Position numbers and translations under genes: made by a program. Shown here piece by piece: positions 41,094 through 49,891 of a stretch of 64,000 nt of DNA. The notes under the pieces are model-generated. The model did not search any database, was not told the DNA's origin, and saw only the letters and a program-made list of their open reading frames with translations. How positions within the stretch are numbered: position 1 is the first letter of the stretch; each line of letters begins with the position of its first letter. Source of the DNA: Planctomycetota bacterium (GTDB taxonomy: Bacteria > Planctomycetota > UBA1135 > UBA2386); assembly GCA_016794425.1 (NCBI GenBank), contig JAEUHR010000020.1, positions 50,773-114,772 of the forward strand, given 5' to 3'.

Positions 41094-43214
41094 CTACTTC
41101 GGTTCGGGTTCACCGGCGAGGCGGTACAACTCATCGACGCCAGGAACGCGCGGCACGATCCAGAAGTCGAGTGGCATGCCCACGTCGAAGCGGGTCCCGC
41201 CGGTCCCGACCGCGAAACGCCAGCGCAACTGGCTCGCCACGAGCACGCCGCGGTCGTGCGGCAAGTGGAACGAGGAGCGCTCTCCGATCGCCGCCAGCGC
41301 TGCCGCTGCATTGGTCCGCGCCGCTGCGGCATCGCCGTTGCGGGCCCACGCCGCAGCGAACGCCGACCGCAGCACCGCCACGGACGCAGCCTGCGCACCG
41401 TCCGGCGTTCTCCACGACCGCAGCGTCTCCACGGGTAGGGACGGGGCCAGGCACCCCTGGCTCCGGTACGGCACGTAGAACGGAACGCGCTCCTCTGGGT
41501 GTCGCAGCTGCAAGACGCGCCGCCACTCGTCCCAGTCCACGGCGCGACCCAGGCTCGCGTCGGTCACGAACCGCGCGCTCGTGGCTGGCACCCAGACGGA
41601 GTCGGATGGCCCCCATCGCCGTCCCGCGAACGCATCGCGGGCCGCACGGCGATGGTCTTCGTCGCCACCGGGGCGCATCGCCTGCCACCACTCCCAGACA
41701 CCGCGCAGGAACGCCGCGTCACGTTCGCAACCGGCGACTTCGGCCAGCTCGACCAACGTGCGTTCGAGTGCGGTCGACGCGCTCGGTCGGTCGGCGCGCA
41801 TCTCGAGCAGCAACAGCCCCTTGGCACGCGACAGCGCCACATCGCCAAGGTCGCTGAGTGCCGGCGGGATCGGTCGCAGCAGCACCTCCCGCGCGAGTTC
41901 TCCGTCGTCGGAGACCATCGCGCAAGCGAGCAGCACGCGGTAGGCCTCGAGCGAGTCCGGGAGCTGCCGCTGCAGTACGGCAGCCGAGGGCAGCGCCTGT
42001 TCGAGCGCAGAGATCGAGGGCAAGAGCATGCCGCGTCCGGATGCCCATCGAATCAGGGCGGCGGACTCGCTCCGGTCCTCGGCAAGGCAGCGGTTCACGT
42101 CCCGCTCCAGTGCCGCCAGCGTGTCACGGACCTCGCGATCGTCGGCACCGCGCTCGGCGACGCGTGCGACGAGGGGAGCCAACCGGATCATCAACGCGAC
42201 ACCGGCCACGTCGGCGTCGAGGCCACTCGCCGCCAGGGCCCGCTCCAAGTGCGCGTCGGCCTCCGCCTGGCGGCCATCCCGCCATGCCGCCAAGGCCAGG
42301 ATTGCGAACGGCAGTGCGTCGTGCTCGGCGCTGGCCGCGAAACGCGGTGCCGCCATGACCGCCGACTTCAGATCGCAGTGCAAGAGAAGGCGCAACTCCG
42401 CGAGCCGTCCGCCGGCACCGCCCGCCTCGGCCAGGCGGGCAGCGTCCTGCGCCTGCGCCAGTCGCCGACGGAGCCAATAGGCGAACTCGGCGTCTCTGCG
42501 TTGCTGCGATGGCCGCCGAGACGGCGGCGCCTCGGCGGCTGCCTGCAAAGCCCTGGCCGTTGCATCCAGGGCCCCGGTCGTCAGGCAGACCCGGGCGTGG
42601 TTGAGCCAGTCCGTCCGATCGGCCGCGTCCCCGCGGCGGCGCAGCGCATCGCGACTCAACTGCGCCGTCTCCCCAACCAACTCCGTCGCGTCCGGGCGCA
42701 GCGCCAGTCGGAACAGCACCTCCGCGACCACCGGGGAGTCGCCGTGTTCGCGGAGGATCTTCGCGGCGAGCCAACGCCGGCGCGACGCCGCCACCTTGCC
42801 CAGCTCGTGACGCCATGCAGGTGTGCGATCGGCGCGGTCGAACACTGCTTCGAGCGACTCCCGACTCAGCTCGGCCGCGAACCAATCACAGACCTTCAGT
42901 TCGTGCAGCAGTGCGGCAGCGCCACCCGATGCCTCGCGGAGCTGCCCCAGCGTGGCAAGGCACAGCAGTCCGTACAGCGGATCCTGGTCGTCGGCCCACA
43001 CTTCGCGCGTTTCGCTTGCCGACAACTTCGCCACTCGCTCGCGCGACCTGGTGACGACGCCCGCCGGGACAGCAGCATCGAGCAACGGCTCCGTGCCGGG
43101 GTCAAGTCGCGCGGCGAGCACGGCGAGGTCGAGCGGGACCTCGCCGACCGGGGCTGGCGGCGTCTGCGCGATCACGAGAGCGGCGACGAACACGAACGCG
43201 GCGAGGCTGCGCAT
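41094..43214 (-). CDS. Large secreted alpha-helical protein, function unknown
   Basis: 706 residues; not recognised. A signal peptide (1 to about 17, ending ALVIAQ) is followed by long amphipathic helices with TPR-like periodicity and scattered Trp and Leu, and a beta-rich C-terminus (ASQLRWRFAVGTGGTRFDVGMPLDFWIVP). No catalytic motif. The ATG at 43214 is preferred over 43262 because of the signal peptide. Codon use stands out: codons such as GAT, GCA, TTG, TCT, AGA, CAA and TAT are frequent here and nearly absent in the neighbours, which hints at recent acquisition. Confidence 0.72.
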   Translation of the reverse strand: MRSLAAFVFVAALVIAQTPPAPVGEVPLDLAVLAARLDPGTEPLLDAAVPAGVVTRSRERVAKLSASETREVWADDQDPLYGLLCLATLGQLREASGGAAALLHELKVCDWFAAELSRESLEAVFDRADRTPAWRHELGKVAASRRRWLAAKILREHGDSPVVAEVLFRLALRPDATELVGETAQLSRDALRRRGDAADRTDWLNHARVCLTTGALDATARALQAAAEAPPSRRPSQQRRDAEFAYWLRRRLAQAQDAARLAEAGGAGGRLAELRLLLHCDLKSAVMAAPRFAASAEHDALPFAILALAAWRDGRQAEADAHLERALAASGLDADVAGVALMIRLAPLVARVAERGADDREVRDTLAALERDVNRCLAEDRSESAALIRWASGRGMLLPSISALEQALPSAAVLQRQLPDSLEAYRVLLACAMVSDDGELAREVLLRPIPPALSDLGDVALSRAKGLLLLEMRADRPSASTALERTLVELAEVAGCERDAAFLRGVWEWWQAMRPGGDEDHRRAARDAFAGRRWGPSDSVWVPATSARFVTDASLGRAVDWDEWRRVLQLRHPEERVPFYVPYRSQGCLAPSLPVETLRSWRTPDGAQAASVAVLRSAFAAAWARNGDAAAARTNAAAALAAIGERSSFHLPHDRGVLVASQLRWRFAVGTGGTRFDVGMPLDFWIVPRVPGVDELYRLAGEPEPK

Positions 43215-43342
43215 TGGTAGCCAGTTGTCTGCTCTTCCGTTGGCCTGAGAACACCGCGCCATCGTCCGGACCGCTGCGGTTCCCGGTGCACGGTCGACCC
43301 GTGGTCGGGCCTCGCAGTCCCCTGCGAGCCGCGCATGCTACC

Positions 43343-43969
43343 TCACGGCAGGCCGAGTCCGACCACCTCGATGCGCCCGCAGTGGCGCGGGCCGTCGCCG
43401 AGCAGCATGCCGCGCTTCCGGCCGACGAACGTCACCGTCACGTCGGCGTGGCAGGCGGCGCCGAGCACGGCGCCGGTGTCGCCGTGCAGGCCCGACGGGA
43501 TGTCGACGCACAGCTTCGGCCCCTCGGCGCGGTCGAACGCGAGCACCCAGTCGCGCGCGGCGCCGCGCAGTTCGCGATCGAGTCCGGTGCCGAACAGCGC
43601 GTCGATCCAGACCGCGCCGCGGTGCGCGGCGAGGTCGGGCAGAGCACCCACCACCAGCTCGGCACCGGCCGCGCGCAGGATCCGCGCCTGCAGCGCCGCG
43701 TCGGGCGCCTTCGCCGGCTCCGGCTCGGCCAGCAGGTGCACCGCGCAGCGCCCGAGGCCGAGGTGCCGCGCCGCCGCGAGACCGTCGCCGCCGTTGTTGC
43801 CGGCGCCGGCCAGCACCACGAACCGCTGGCCGAGCGTGCGCGCGACGTCGGCGACCGACCGGGCCGCGTTCTCCATCAGCAGCAGCGTCGGCATGCCGAG
43901 CCGCGCCACCGCGTCGGCGTCGATCGCGCGCGCCTCGGCCACCGACAGGATGCGGTCGCCGGCGGTCAT
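43343..43969 (-). CDS. nnrE: NAD(P)H-hydrate epimerase (YjeF N-terminal domain)
   Basis: Repairs damaged NAD(P)HX by epimerisation, 208 residues, a stand-alone N-terminal YjeF domain. Motifs: ILSVAEARAIDADAVARLG at the start, MENAARSVAD, the GAGNNGGDGLAAARHL loop (near 53-68), DALFGTGLDRE and DIPSGLHGDTG. The C-terminal dehydratase (NnrD) domain that is often fused is absent and must lie elsewhere. The ATG overlaps the recG stop as ATGA. Confidence 0.93.
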   Translation of the reverse strand: MTAGDRILSVAEARAIDADAVARLGMPTLLLMENAARSVADVARTLGQRFVVLAGAGNNGGDGLAAARHLGLGRCAVHLLAEPEPAKAPDAALQARILRAAGAELVVGALPDLAAHRGAVWIDALFGTGLDRELRGAARDWVLAFDRAEGPKLCVDIPSGLHGDTGAVLGAACHADVTVTFVGRKRGMLLGDGPRHCGRIEVVGLGLP

Positions 43970-45915
43970 CGCGGCGCTCCACAGGCCTGCACCGCGCGGC
44001 GCACCTCGAGCAGCAGGTCGAGGTCGTCGACCGGGTCCAGCGCGCGCAGGTCGGCGAAGCCGCTCTGCGCGGTGCCGAGCAGTTCGCCGCTGCCGCGGAT
44101 CGCGAGGTCGCGTTCGGCGAGTTCGAAGCCGTCGGTGGTCGCGCAGACGGCGGCTATGCGTTCGGTGCGCGGCCCGCACAACAGCGCGATGCCGCGCCGC
44201 CGGCCGCGGCCGGTGCGGCCGCGCAGCTGGTGCAGCGTCGCGATGCCGAAGCGATGGGCGGCGACCACGACCACCAGCGTCGCGTCGGGCACGTCGACGC
44301 CGACCTCGAGCACGGTCGTGCCGACCAGCACGTCGAGCGTGCCGTCGCGGAACGCGGTCAGCACGGCCTGCCGTTCGGCGGCCTTCTGGCGACCGTGCAC
44401 GAGACCGCAGCGGAAGCGCGGTGCCAGCGCCTCGTGCACGCGCACGACGCCGCCCTTCTCGCCGTCCTCGCCGACCGCGGGGCAGACCACGAACACGCGC
44501 CCGCCGCGGCGCACGGCGCGCGCGATCGACTGCACGGCGCGCGGCCAGCGTTCGGTCGCCAGCTGGAACGCGCGCACGGCGCGCCGCCCCGGCGGCCGCT
44601 GCCGCAGCGCGATCGCGTCGAGGTCGCCGAACAGCACCAGCGCCAGCGTGCGCGGGATCGGCGTCGCGGTCATCACCAGCACGTGCGGATCGTCGCCCTT
44701 CTGCACCAGCGCCATGCGCTGCTGCACGCCGAAGCGGTGCTGTTCGTCGACGACGACGAGGCCGAGCCGCGGCAGCAAAAGGTCGGCGCCGAACAGCGCG
44801 TGCGTGCCGAACACCAGCAGTGGCCCGGCCGCGTCGAGCTCGGCCGGTCGCGACGACGCGGTGCACAGCACGACGCGCACGTCGCTGCCGCGCAGCCAGC
44901 CGGCGACCACCGCGGCGTGCTGTTCGGCCAGCAGTTCGGTGGGCGCCAGGAACGCGACCGTGGCGCCGCGCGCGAGCACCGCCAGCGCCGCCGCGATCGC
45001 GACCGCGGTCTTGCCGGTGCCGACGTCGCCCTGCAGCAGCACGCCCATCGCCGACGGGCCGGCGAGCCGCTGCCACAGCCCGTCGACCGCGGTGCGCTGG
45101 TCGTCGGTCAGCGCGAACGGGATCCGCGCCAGGATGCGCGCCGCCAGCGCCGCATCGACCGGGAACGGCCGCGCCGCGCGCCGGGCCCGCGCGCGCCGCG
45201 CGCGCTCGACGGTCGCGAACAGCTCGGCCGCTTCGCGCACCGCGAAGTGCCGCCGCGCGTGTTCGTGTTCGGCGACGTCGGCCGGCCGGTGCATCGCGCG
45301 CAGCAGCCGTTCGGCGCTGCCGTCGTAGGCGGCGAGTCCCGCCGGCAGCGGCGGCAGCACGAGCCGCGTCCAGTCGACGCGGTCCAGGCACAGCGCGATC
45401 CACTGCTGCAGCCGCGCCGCCGAGACGCCGTCGACCTCGGCGTAGCGCAGCTGCACCTCGCCGGTCGGCACCGCGCCGGCCGGCAGCACGCGGGCGCCGT
45501 GCACGACGAAGCGCCGGCCCTTCTGCTGCAGCGTGCCCTCGACGCGCCGCTGCTGGCCAGGCGCGTAGGCCTTCTTCAACCACGGCTGCTGGAAGAACGG
45601 CACGTCGAAGCCAGGGCCGCCGGCACATGCGAACGTGACCGTGACCATCGACCGCCGGCCCGGCAGCCACGCGCTGCGGCACGCGATCACCTCGCCGCGC
45701 AGGCGCACCAGTTCGCCGACCGCAGCCTCGTCGGGCGCGTCGAGTTCGCGCAGCGCGCGGTAGCGCCGCGGCACCCAGCCGATCAGGTCCTGCACGGTGC
45801 GCAGCCCGGCCGCGGCGAGCCGGCGCTGCGTGCTCGGGCCGATGCCGCCGAGCACCGTCAGCGGTGCATCGGGGTCGAGCCGCGGCGCGGCCACGCTCTC
45901 GGCGGAAGCCTCCAT
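43966..45915 (-). CDS. recG: ATP-dependent DNA helicase RecG
   Basis: Branch-migrating helicase that reverses stalled forks, 649 residues, slightly shorter than E. coli RecG (693). N-terminal helix-hairpin and OB-fold wedge domain (about 20-180; LGGIGPSTQRRLAAAG), then helicase motifs: LLQGDVGTGKTAVA (I), APTELLAEQHA (Ia), VVDEQHRFGVQQR (DExx-box II), MTATPIPRTLA (III), ATLVVVVAAHRFGIATLHQLRGRTGRG (VI). The TRG motif region (RDLAIRGSGELLGTAQSG) is intact. Start ATG at 45915. Confidence 0.95.
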   Translation of the reverse strand: MEASAESVAAPRLDPDAPLTVLGGIGPSTQRRLAAAGLRTVQDLIGWVPRRYRALRELDAPDEAAVGELVRLRGEVIACRSAWLPGRRSMVTVTFACAGGPGFDVPFFQQPWLKKAYAPGQQRRVEGTLQQKGRRFVVHGARVLPAGAVPTGEVQLRYAEVDGVSAARLQQWIALCLDRVDWTRLVLPPLPAGLAAYDGSAERLLRAMHRPADVAEHEHARRHFAVREAAELFATVERARRARARRAARPFPVDAALAARILARIPFALTDDQRTAVDGLWQRLAGPSAMGVLLQGDVGTGKTAVAIAAALAVLARGATVAFLAPTELLAEQHAAVVAGWLRGSDVRVVLCTASSRPAELDAAGPLLVFGTHALFGADLLLPRLGLVVVDEQHRFGVQQRMALVQKGDDPHVLVMTATPIPRTLALVLFGDLDAIALRQRPPGRRAVRAFQLATERWPRAVQSIARAVRRGGRVFVVCPAVGEDGEKGGVVRVHEALAPRFRCGLVHGRQKAAERQAVLTAFRDGTLDVLVGTTVLEVGVDVPDATLVVVVAAHRFGIATLHQLRGRTGRGRRRGIALLCGPRTERIAAVCATTDGFELAERDLAIRGSGELLGTAQSGFADLRALDPVDDLDLLLEVRRAVQACGAPR

Positions 45916-45963
45916 GGCCGAAGGTGTAGCCGCCGCACGCTCGCCACGGAACGACCGCGCGGG

Positions 45964-45969
45964 TAGCCT
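45964..45969 (+). promoter_or_regulatory. Putative -10 element of a leaderless transcript
   Basis: TAGCCT ends 9 bases before the GTG start of the UDP-sugar pyrophosphorylase gene. A start 6-8 bases downstream would fall at the GTG, giving no leader. The same TAGCCTGT octamer precedes the methyltransferase ATG at 39010. No -35 is evident. Confidence 0.35.
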
Positions 45970-45978
45970 GTTCGCGCC

Positions 45979-47109
45979 GTGACCGCACCGACGGAACCGC
46001 AGCTCGCCTTCCTGCAGCAGTTCGGCTACGACGCGGACCTGCAACGCCGCTGGCAGCAGGACCTCGCGGCGGGCCGGCTGTCGCTCGCGACCAACGCCGT
46101 CACCGGCGACCTGCTGGCGCCGCCGCCGGGCACCGTGCAGAAGCTGCCGGGCAGCGGCACCAAGGCCTGGCGCGAACTCGAACGGCTCGGCCGCGACGCG
46201 ATCGGTCGCGGCGAAGTCGGCGTCGTCGTGCTGAACGGCGGCATGGCCACGCGCTTTGGCGGCGTCGTCAAGGGCGTGGTGCCGGTGCTCGGCGCGTCGC
46301 GCTCGTTCCTCGGCCTCTGCGTCGAGGACGTGCAGGCGGCCGCGCGGGAGGCGCAGGGCCGCATCCCGCTGTTCCTGATGAACAGCTTCGCGACGCTGGC
46401 CGCGACCGAGCAGCACTTCGCGCAGCACGAGTGGTTCGGCAAGGATCCGGCCGAGATCGTGCACTTCACGCAGTTCGTCGCGCTGCGCATGGACAAGAAG
46501 GGCGAGCTGTTCCGGCTCGACAACGGCGAACTGTCGCCGTACGGGCCGGGCCACGGCGACTTCCCGGCCGCGTTCCGCCGCTGCGGCGCGCTGCAGCGGT
46601 TCCTCGACGGCGGCGGCCGCTGGCTGCTGGTGCGCAACGTCGACAACCTCGGCGCGCGCGTCGACCCGGTGCTGCTCGGCCACCACATCCAGCGACGGTG
46701 CGAGGCGACCGTCGAACTGGCGCCGAAGTGGCCCGAGGACGTCGGCGGCTCGCCGTTCCAGTACCTCGGCCGCACGCAGCTGATCGAGCAGGTGCGCTTC
46801 CGGCCCGGCTTCGACCCGAACATCGTCGACGTGTTCAACACCAACACGTTCTGGTTCAGCGCGCAGGCGCTCGACCGCGACTTCGACCTCGGTTGGTACT
46901 ACGTCGAGAAGACCGTCGAGGGCCGCAAGGCCGTGCAGGTCGAACACCTGGTCGGCGAGCTGACCGCGTTCCTGTCGACGAACTTCCTGCAGATCCGGCG
47001 CAGCGGCAAGCACACGCGGTTCCTGCCGGTGAAGACGCCGGAGGACCTCGCCGCCGCGCGCGAGGAGATCGCCGAGATGTACGACGACGGCGGCGACGCG
47101 GACGCCTAG
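45979..47109 (+). CDS. UTP-glucose-1-phosphate uridylyltransferase, eukaryote-like UDPGP family
   Basis: Makes UDP-sugars from sugar-1-phosphate and UTP, 376 residues. The nucleotide-binding loop LNGGMATRFGGVVKG (near 85-99) and downstream RNVDNLGARVDP (near 220) and FNTNTFWFS belong to the UDPGP family typical of eukaryotes, not to the bacterial GalU type. At 376 residues it is shorter than the eukaryotic enzymes (about 500), as in bacterial members of this family; UDP-GlcNAc pyrophosphorylase is a possible alternative. GTG start without ribosome-binding site. The stop overlaps the convergent gene within CTAG (47106-47109). Confidence 0.82.
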   Translation: MTAPTEPQLAFLQQFGYDADLQRRWQQDLAAGRLSLATNAVTGDLLAPPPGTVQKLPGSGTKAWRELERLGRDAIGRGEVGVVVLNGGMATRFGGVVKGVVPVLGASRSFLGLCVEDVQAAAREAQGRIPLFLMNSFATLAATEQHFAQHEWFGKDPAEIVHFTQFVALRMDKKGELFRLDNGELSPYGPGHGDFPAAFRRCGALQRFLDGGGRWLLVRNVDNLGARVDPVLLGHHIQRRCEATVELAPKWPEDVGGSPFQYLGRTQLIEQVRFRPGFDPNIVDVFNTNTFWFSAQALDRDFDLGWYYVEKTVEGRKAVQVEHLVGELTAFLSTNFLQIRRSGKHTRFLPVKTPEDLAAAREEIAEMYDDGGDADA

Positions 47110-49646
47110 AAGGCGCCGGCCGTCAGCTGCAGCCGGTTGGTCGCGGTGACGGCGACCACGTTGCCGAGCGCGTCGAGCTCGAACGGCACCATCTGGTGGA
47201 AGAACGTCAGCCCGACCAGCGGCGGCGTGTTCGGCAGGAACGCCGCATGGTCGGCGACGCCGCCGTTCGCGATCACCGCACCGAGGATGTCCGGCGCGAC
47301 CAGCACGTCGCAGCCGGCGGGCGCCTGCGGGAACGTGGTGGCCAACGGCAACGTGCCCTGCGGGATCGACGTGAAGCTGAACAGCGCCGCGACCACCGCG
47401 GTCGCCGGCAGGCCGGTCGCGCGGCTGCGGAAGGTGGCGTCGACCCACGGCAGCGTGACCGCAGTCAGCGTGCTGAGGCCACCGCTGCCCGCACAACCGA
47501 GACCGGTCGGGAACGCCGTCGCCGGACAGGTCGACGCGAGGCGCGCGAGGTAGGGACCGACGAGCGGGTCGGTCGACGCGAAGTCACCGCCGACGATCAG
47601 GTCGCCGTTCGCGGCCATGGCAATCGCACTGACCCCGTTGAAGAACGGCAGCACGAACGGCGCCTGCAGCGATGCCCAGGTGGATCCGTTCCACCGCGCG
47701 ATGCCGTTCACGGGCACGCCGCCCGCGGACGTGAACGCACCGCCCGCGACCAGGTCACCGTTCGGCAGCGCGCTCAGCGATCCCACACGTAAGCCGCTGC
47801 AGCCGCTGCCGAGCGGCGCCCAGCTGGCGCCATCCCAGCGCGCCACGTTGACGGCCGGTGCGCCGCCGGCGTTGAAGAAGGTGCCGCCCACGACCACGTG
47901 ACCGTTCGGCAGCGAGGTGATCGCGTGGACGCGGTAGTCGACGCCGGCGCCGAGCGGGGACCAGCTGGCACCGTCCCAGCGCGCGACGAAGTTCGCCGGC
48001 GCGCCGCCCGCCTGGGTGATGTAGCCGCCGACGATCAGGTCGCCGTTCGGCAGTTCGTGGATCGCGCTGACTTCGCTGACGATGCCGCCGCCCAGCGGTT
48101 GCCAGGAGCTGCCGTCCCAGCGCGCGATCGCGTTGCAGGCGAGACCGCCGATGGCCGTGAAGTTGCCACCGGCGACGACGTCGCCGTTCGCGAGCACGCG
48201 GAGCACCTGGACGATGTTGTTCGGCACGCCGATCGCGGACCAGCCGACGCCGTCCCATCGTTCGACCCGGTGCGTACTGAACCCGCTGCCCGGCGTCAGG
48301 AAATGCCCGGCCGCGATCACGTCGCCGTTCGGCGCGACGGTCGCAGTGAGCGTGGAGGACAGCACATCGCCGCTGCCGACGAACGCGGACCAGCCACCGC
48401 CACTGGCCCGCGCCAGGCCACGCGCCGCGATGCCGCCGATCGTCGTGAAGCTGCCTACGACCAGTTCGTCGCCGTTCGGGAACACCTCGACGTGGCGCAC
48501 CGCCTGGTCCGGCTGCACCGACGGCAGCAGCGCCACGAAGGCGGCCCCGTTCCACCGTGCCAGGCGATGGGCCATCGTGCCGCCGAGGCTGGTGAACTCG
48601 CCGCCGAGCACGAGGTCCGAGTTCGGCAGCACCGCGAGCGCTTCGCACTGCGCCTGCGAACCGATGCCGGCGCCCAGCACCGACCACGTGGTGCCGCTGC
48701 CGACGACGACCTCACCGCCGGCGGCGACGAGACTGCCGCCGGGCAACACCGCGAGCGCCTTGATCGAGCCCGTGGCGACCGGAATCCCCGTCCAGCTCGC
48801 CCCATCCCAGCTGGCGAGCGGATGGGTCGACGCGATCACCTGGCCCTGGCTGTCGTACAAGATGCTCGCACCACCGGCCATCAGGTCGCCGTTCGGCATC
48901 ACCGCCAGCGCCTCGACCGTGAACGGCACCTGGGGCGAGCCGAAACTCAACATGGACCAGGTCACTCCGTCCCAGCGCGCGACCAGGTTCGCGACCTGAC
49001 CGCCGAGCGTCGGGAAGTAGCCGCCCGCGATCAGGTCGCCGTTCGGCATCACGCACAGCGCCTCCACGGCAGCGATCAGGCCGCTGCCGAGCGGCAGCCA
49101 GTTCGTGCCATCCCAGCGCGCGATGTTGCTGACGGGGACGCCACCGGCCGTACCGAAGTAGCCGCCGACGATCAGGTCACCGTTCGGCATCACGCACAGC
49201 GCCGACACCTGGCCGACGGCAATGCCGGCGCCGAGTGACGACCAGTTGGAACCGTCCCACCGCGCGACGTGGCCGGTGGCAACGCCGCCTGCCGACGTGA
49301 ACGCACCGCCCGCGATGAGATCGCCATTCGGCATCGCCGCGAGCGCGTCGACGGGGCCGTCCGTGCCGGACCCCAGAGCCGCCCAGGACGCCGCGACCGA
49401 GTCCCAGGCCACGACGTGGTTCGCGGCCACGGTGCCAGCCAGCGTGAACCAGCCGCCCGCCGCGAGGTTGCTCCCCGCCGGCCCCGCGCCGTCGGGGTCC
49501 CACGCGACCGTCGCCAGCACGCGGCCATTCGTGCCCGGCACCCCGGACCCGGCCACCCACTGCGTACCGCATTGAGCGGCGAGGCACACCGCCACCAAGA
49601 GGAAGGCGCACGCGCCGGGAACGGCGCGGCAGAGAAGGGTTCGCAT
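47106..49646 (-). CDS. Secreted 14-repeat beta-propeller protein
   Basis: 846 residues. A signal peptide (1 to about 24) precedes 14 tandem repeats of about 39-51 residues (25 to about 700), each built on the pattern PNGDLIAGGxFTxxGG ... ARWDGxxWxxLGxG. Fourteen repeats fit two seven-bladed propellers. A C-terminal domain (about 707-846) has cysteines near its start and middle and ends in TNRLQLTAGAF; similar tails are common on secreted proteins of some Planctomycetota and may serve in export or anchoring (inference). No catalytic motif is seen. Probably a cell-surface or extracellular binding protein. Confidence 0.8.
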   Translation of the reverse strand: MRTLLCRAVPGACAFLLVAVCLAAQCGTQWVAGSGVPGTNGRVLATVAWDPDGAGPAGSNLAAGGWFTLAGTVAANHVVAWDSVAASWAALGSGTDGPVDALAAMPNGDLIAGGAFTSAGGVATGHVARWDGSNWSSLGAGIAVGQVSALCVMPNGDLIVGGYFGTAGGVPVSNIARWDGTNWLPLGSGLIAAVEALCVMPNGDLIAGGYFPTLGGQVANLVARWDGVTWSMLSFGSPQVPFTVEALAVMPNGDLMAGGASILYDSQGQVIASTHPLASWDGASWTGIPVATGSIKALAVLPGGSLVAAGGEVVVGSGTTWSVLGAGIGSQAQCEALAVLPNSDLVLGGEFTSLGGTMAHRLARWNGAAFVALLPSVQPDQAVRHVEVFPNGDELVVGSFTTIGGIAARGLARASGGGWSAFVGSGDVLSSTLTATVAPNGDVIAAGHFLTPGSGFSTHRVERWDGVGWSAIGVPNNIVQVLRVLANGDVVAGGNFTAIGGLACNAIARWDGSSWQPLGGGIVSEVSAIHELPNGDLIVGGYITQAGGAPANFVARWDGASWSPLGAGVDYRVHAITSLPNGHVVVGGTFFNAGGAPAVNVARWDGASWAPLGSGCSGLRVGSLSALPNGDLVAGGAFTSAGGVPVNGIARWNGSTWASLQAPFVLPFFNGVSAIAMAANGDLIVGGDFASTDPLVGPYLARLASTCPATAFPTGLGCAGSGGLSTLTAVTLPWVDATFRSRATGLPATAVVAALFSFTSIPQGTLPLATTFPQAPAGCDVLVAPDILGAVIANGGVADHAAFLPNTPPLVGLTFFHQMVPFELDALGNVVAVTATNRLQLTAGAF

Positions 49647-49891
49647 CGGCGTTGCGGTCCCGAGCCGCAGAGAGAGAGGTGGGGGCTGGCGGAGAAACGC
49701 GGGCTGCGATCAGCGGCGCCGCGATGGTCCCCCCGCGCGGCGACCGCGTCAATCCGCGGACCCCACGTGGGTGACGGCGCCAGCCACGCATGGCGGAACC
49801 GACGGCGCCGTTGCCGACCGCACCGAGCGCACGTGACCCGAGGTCACCTGCGGCCGCCACCCCCCGGCTGCCGATGTAGCCACGGCGAAGG

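Noticed and set aside
47300..49400. Repeated motifs as a DNA repeat array
   Set aside because: Spacing of about 140-150 bases follows protein repeats in one open frame; differences fall mostly at third positions, so it is protein repetition.
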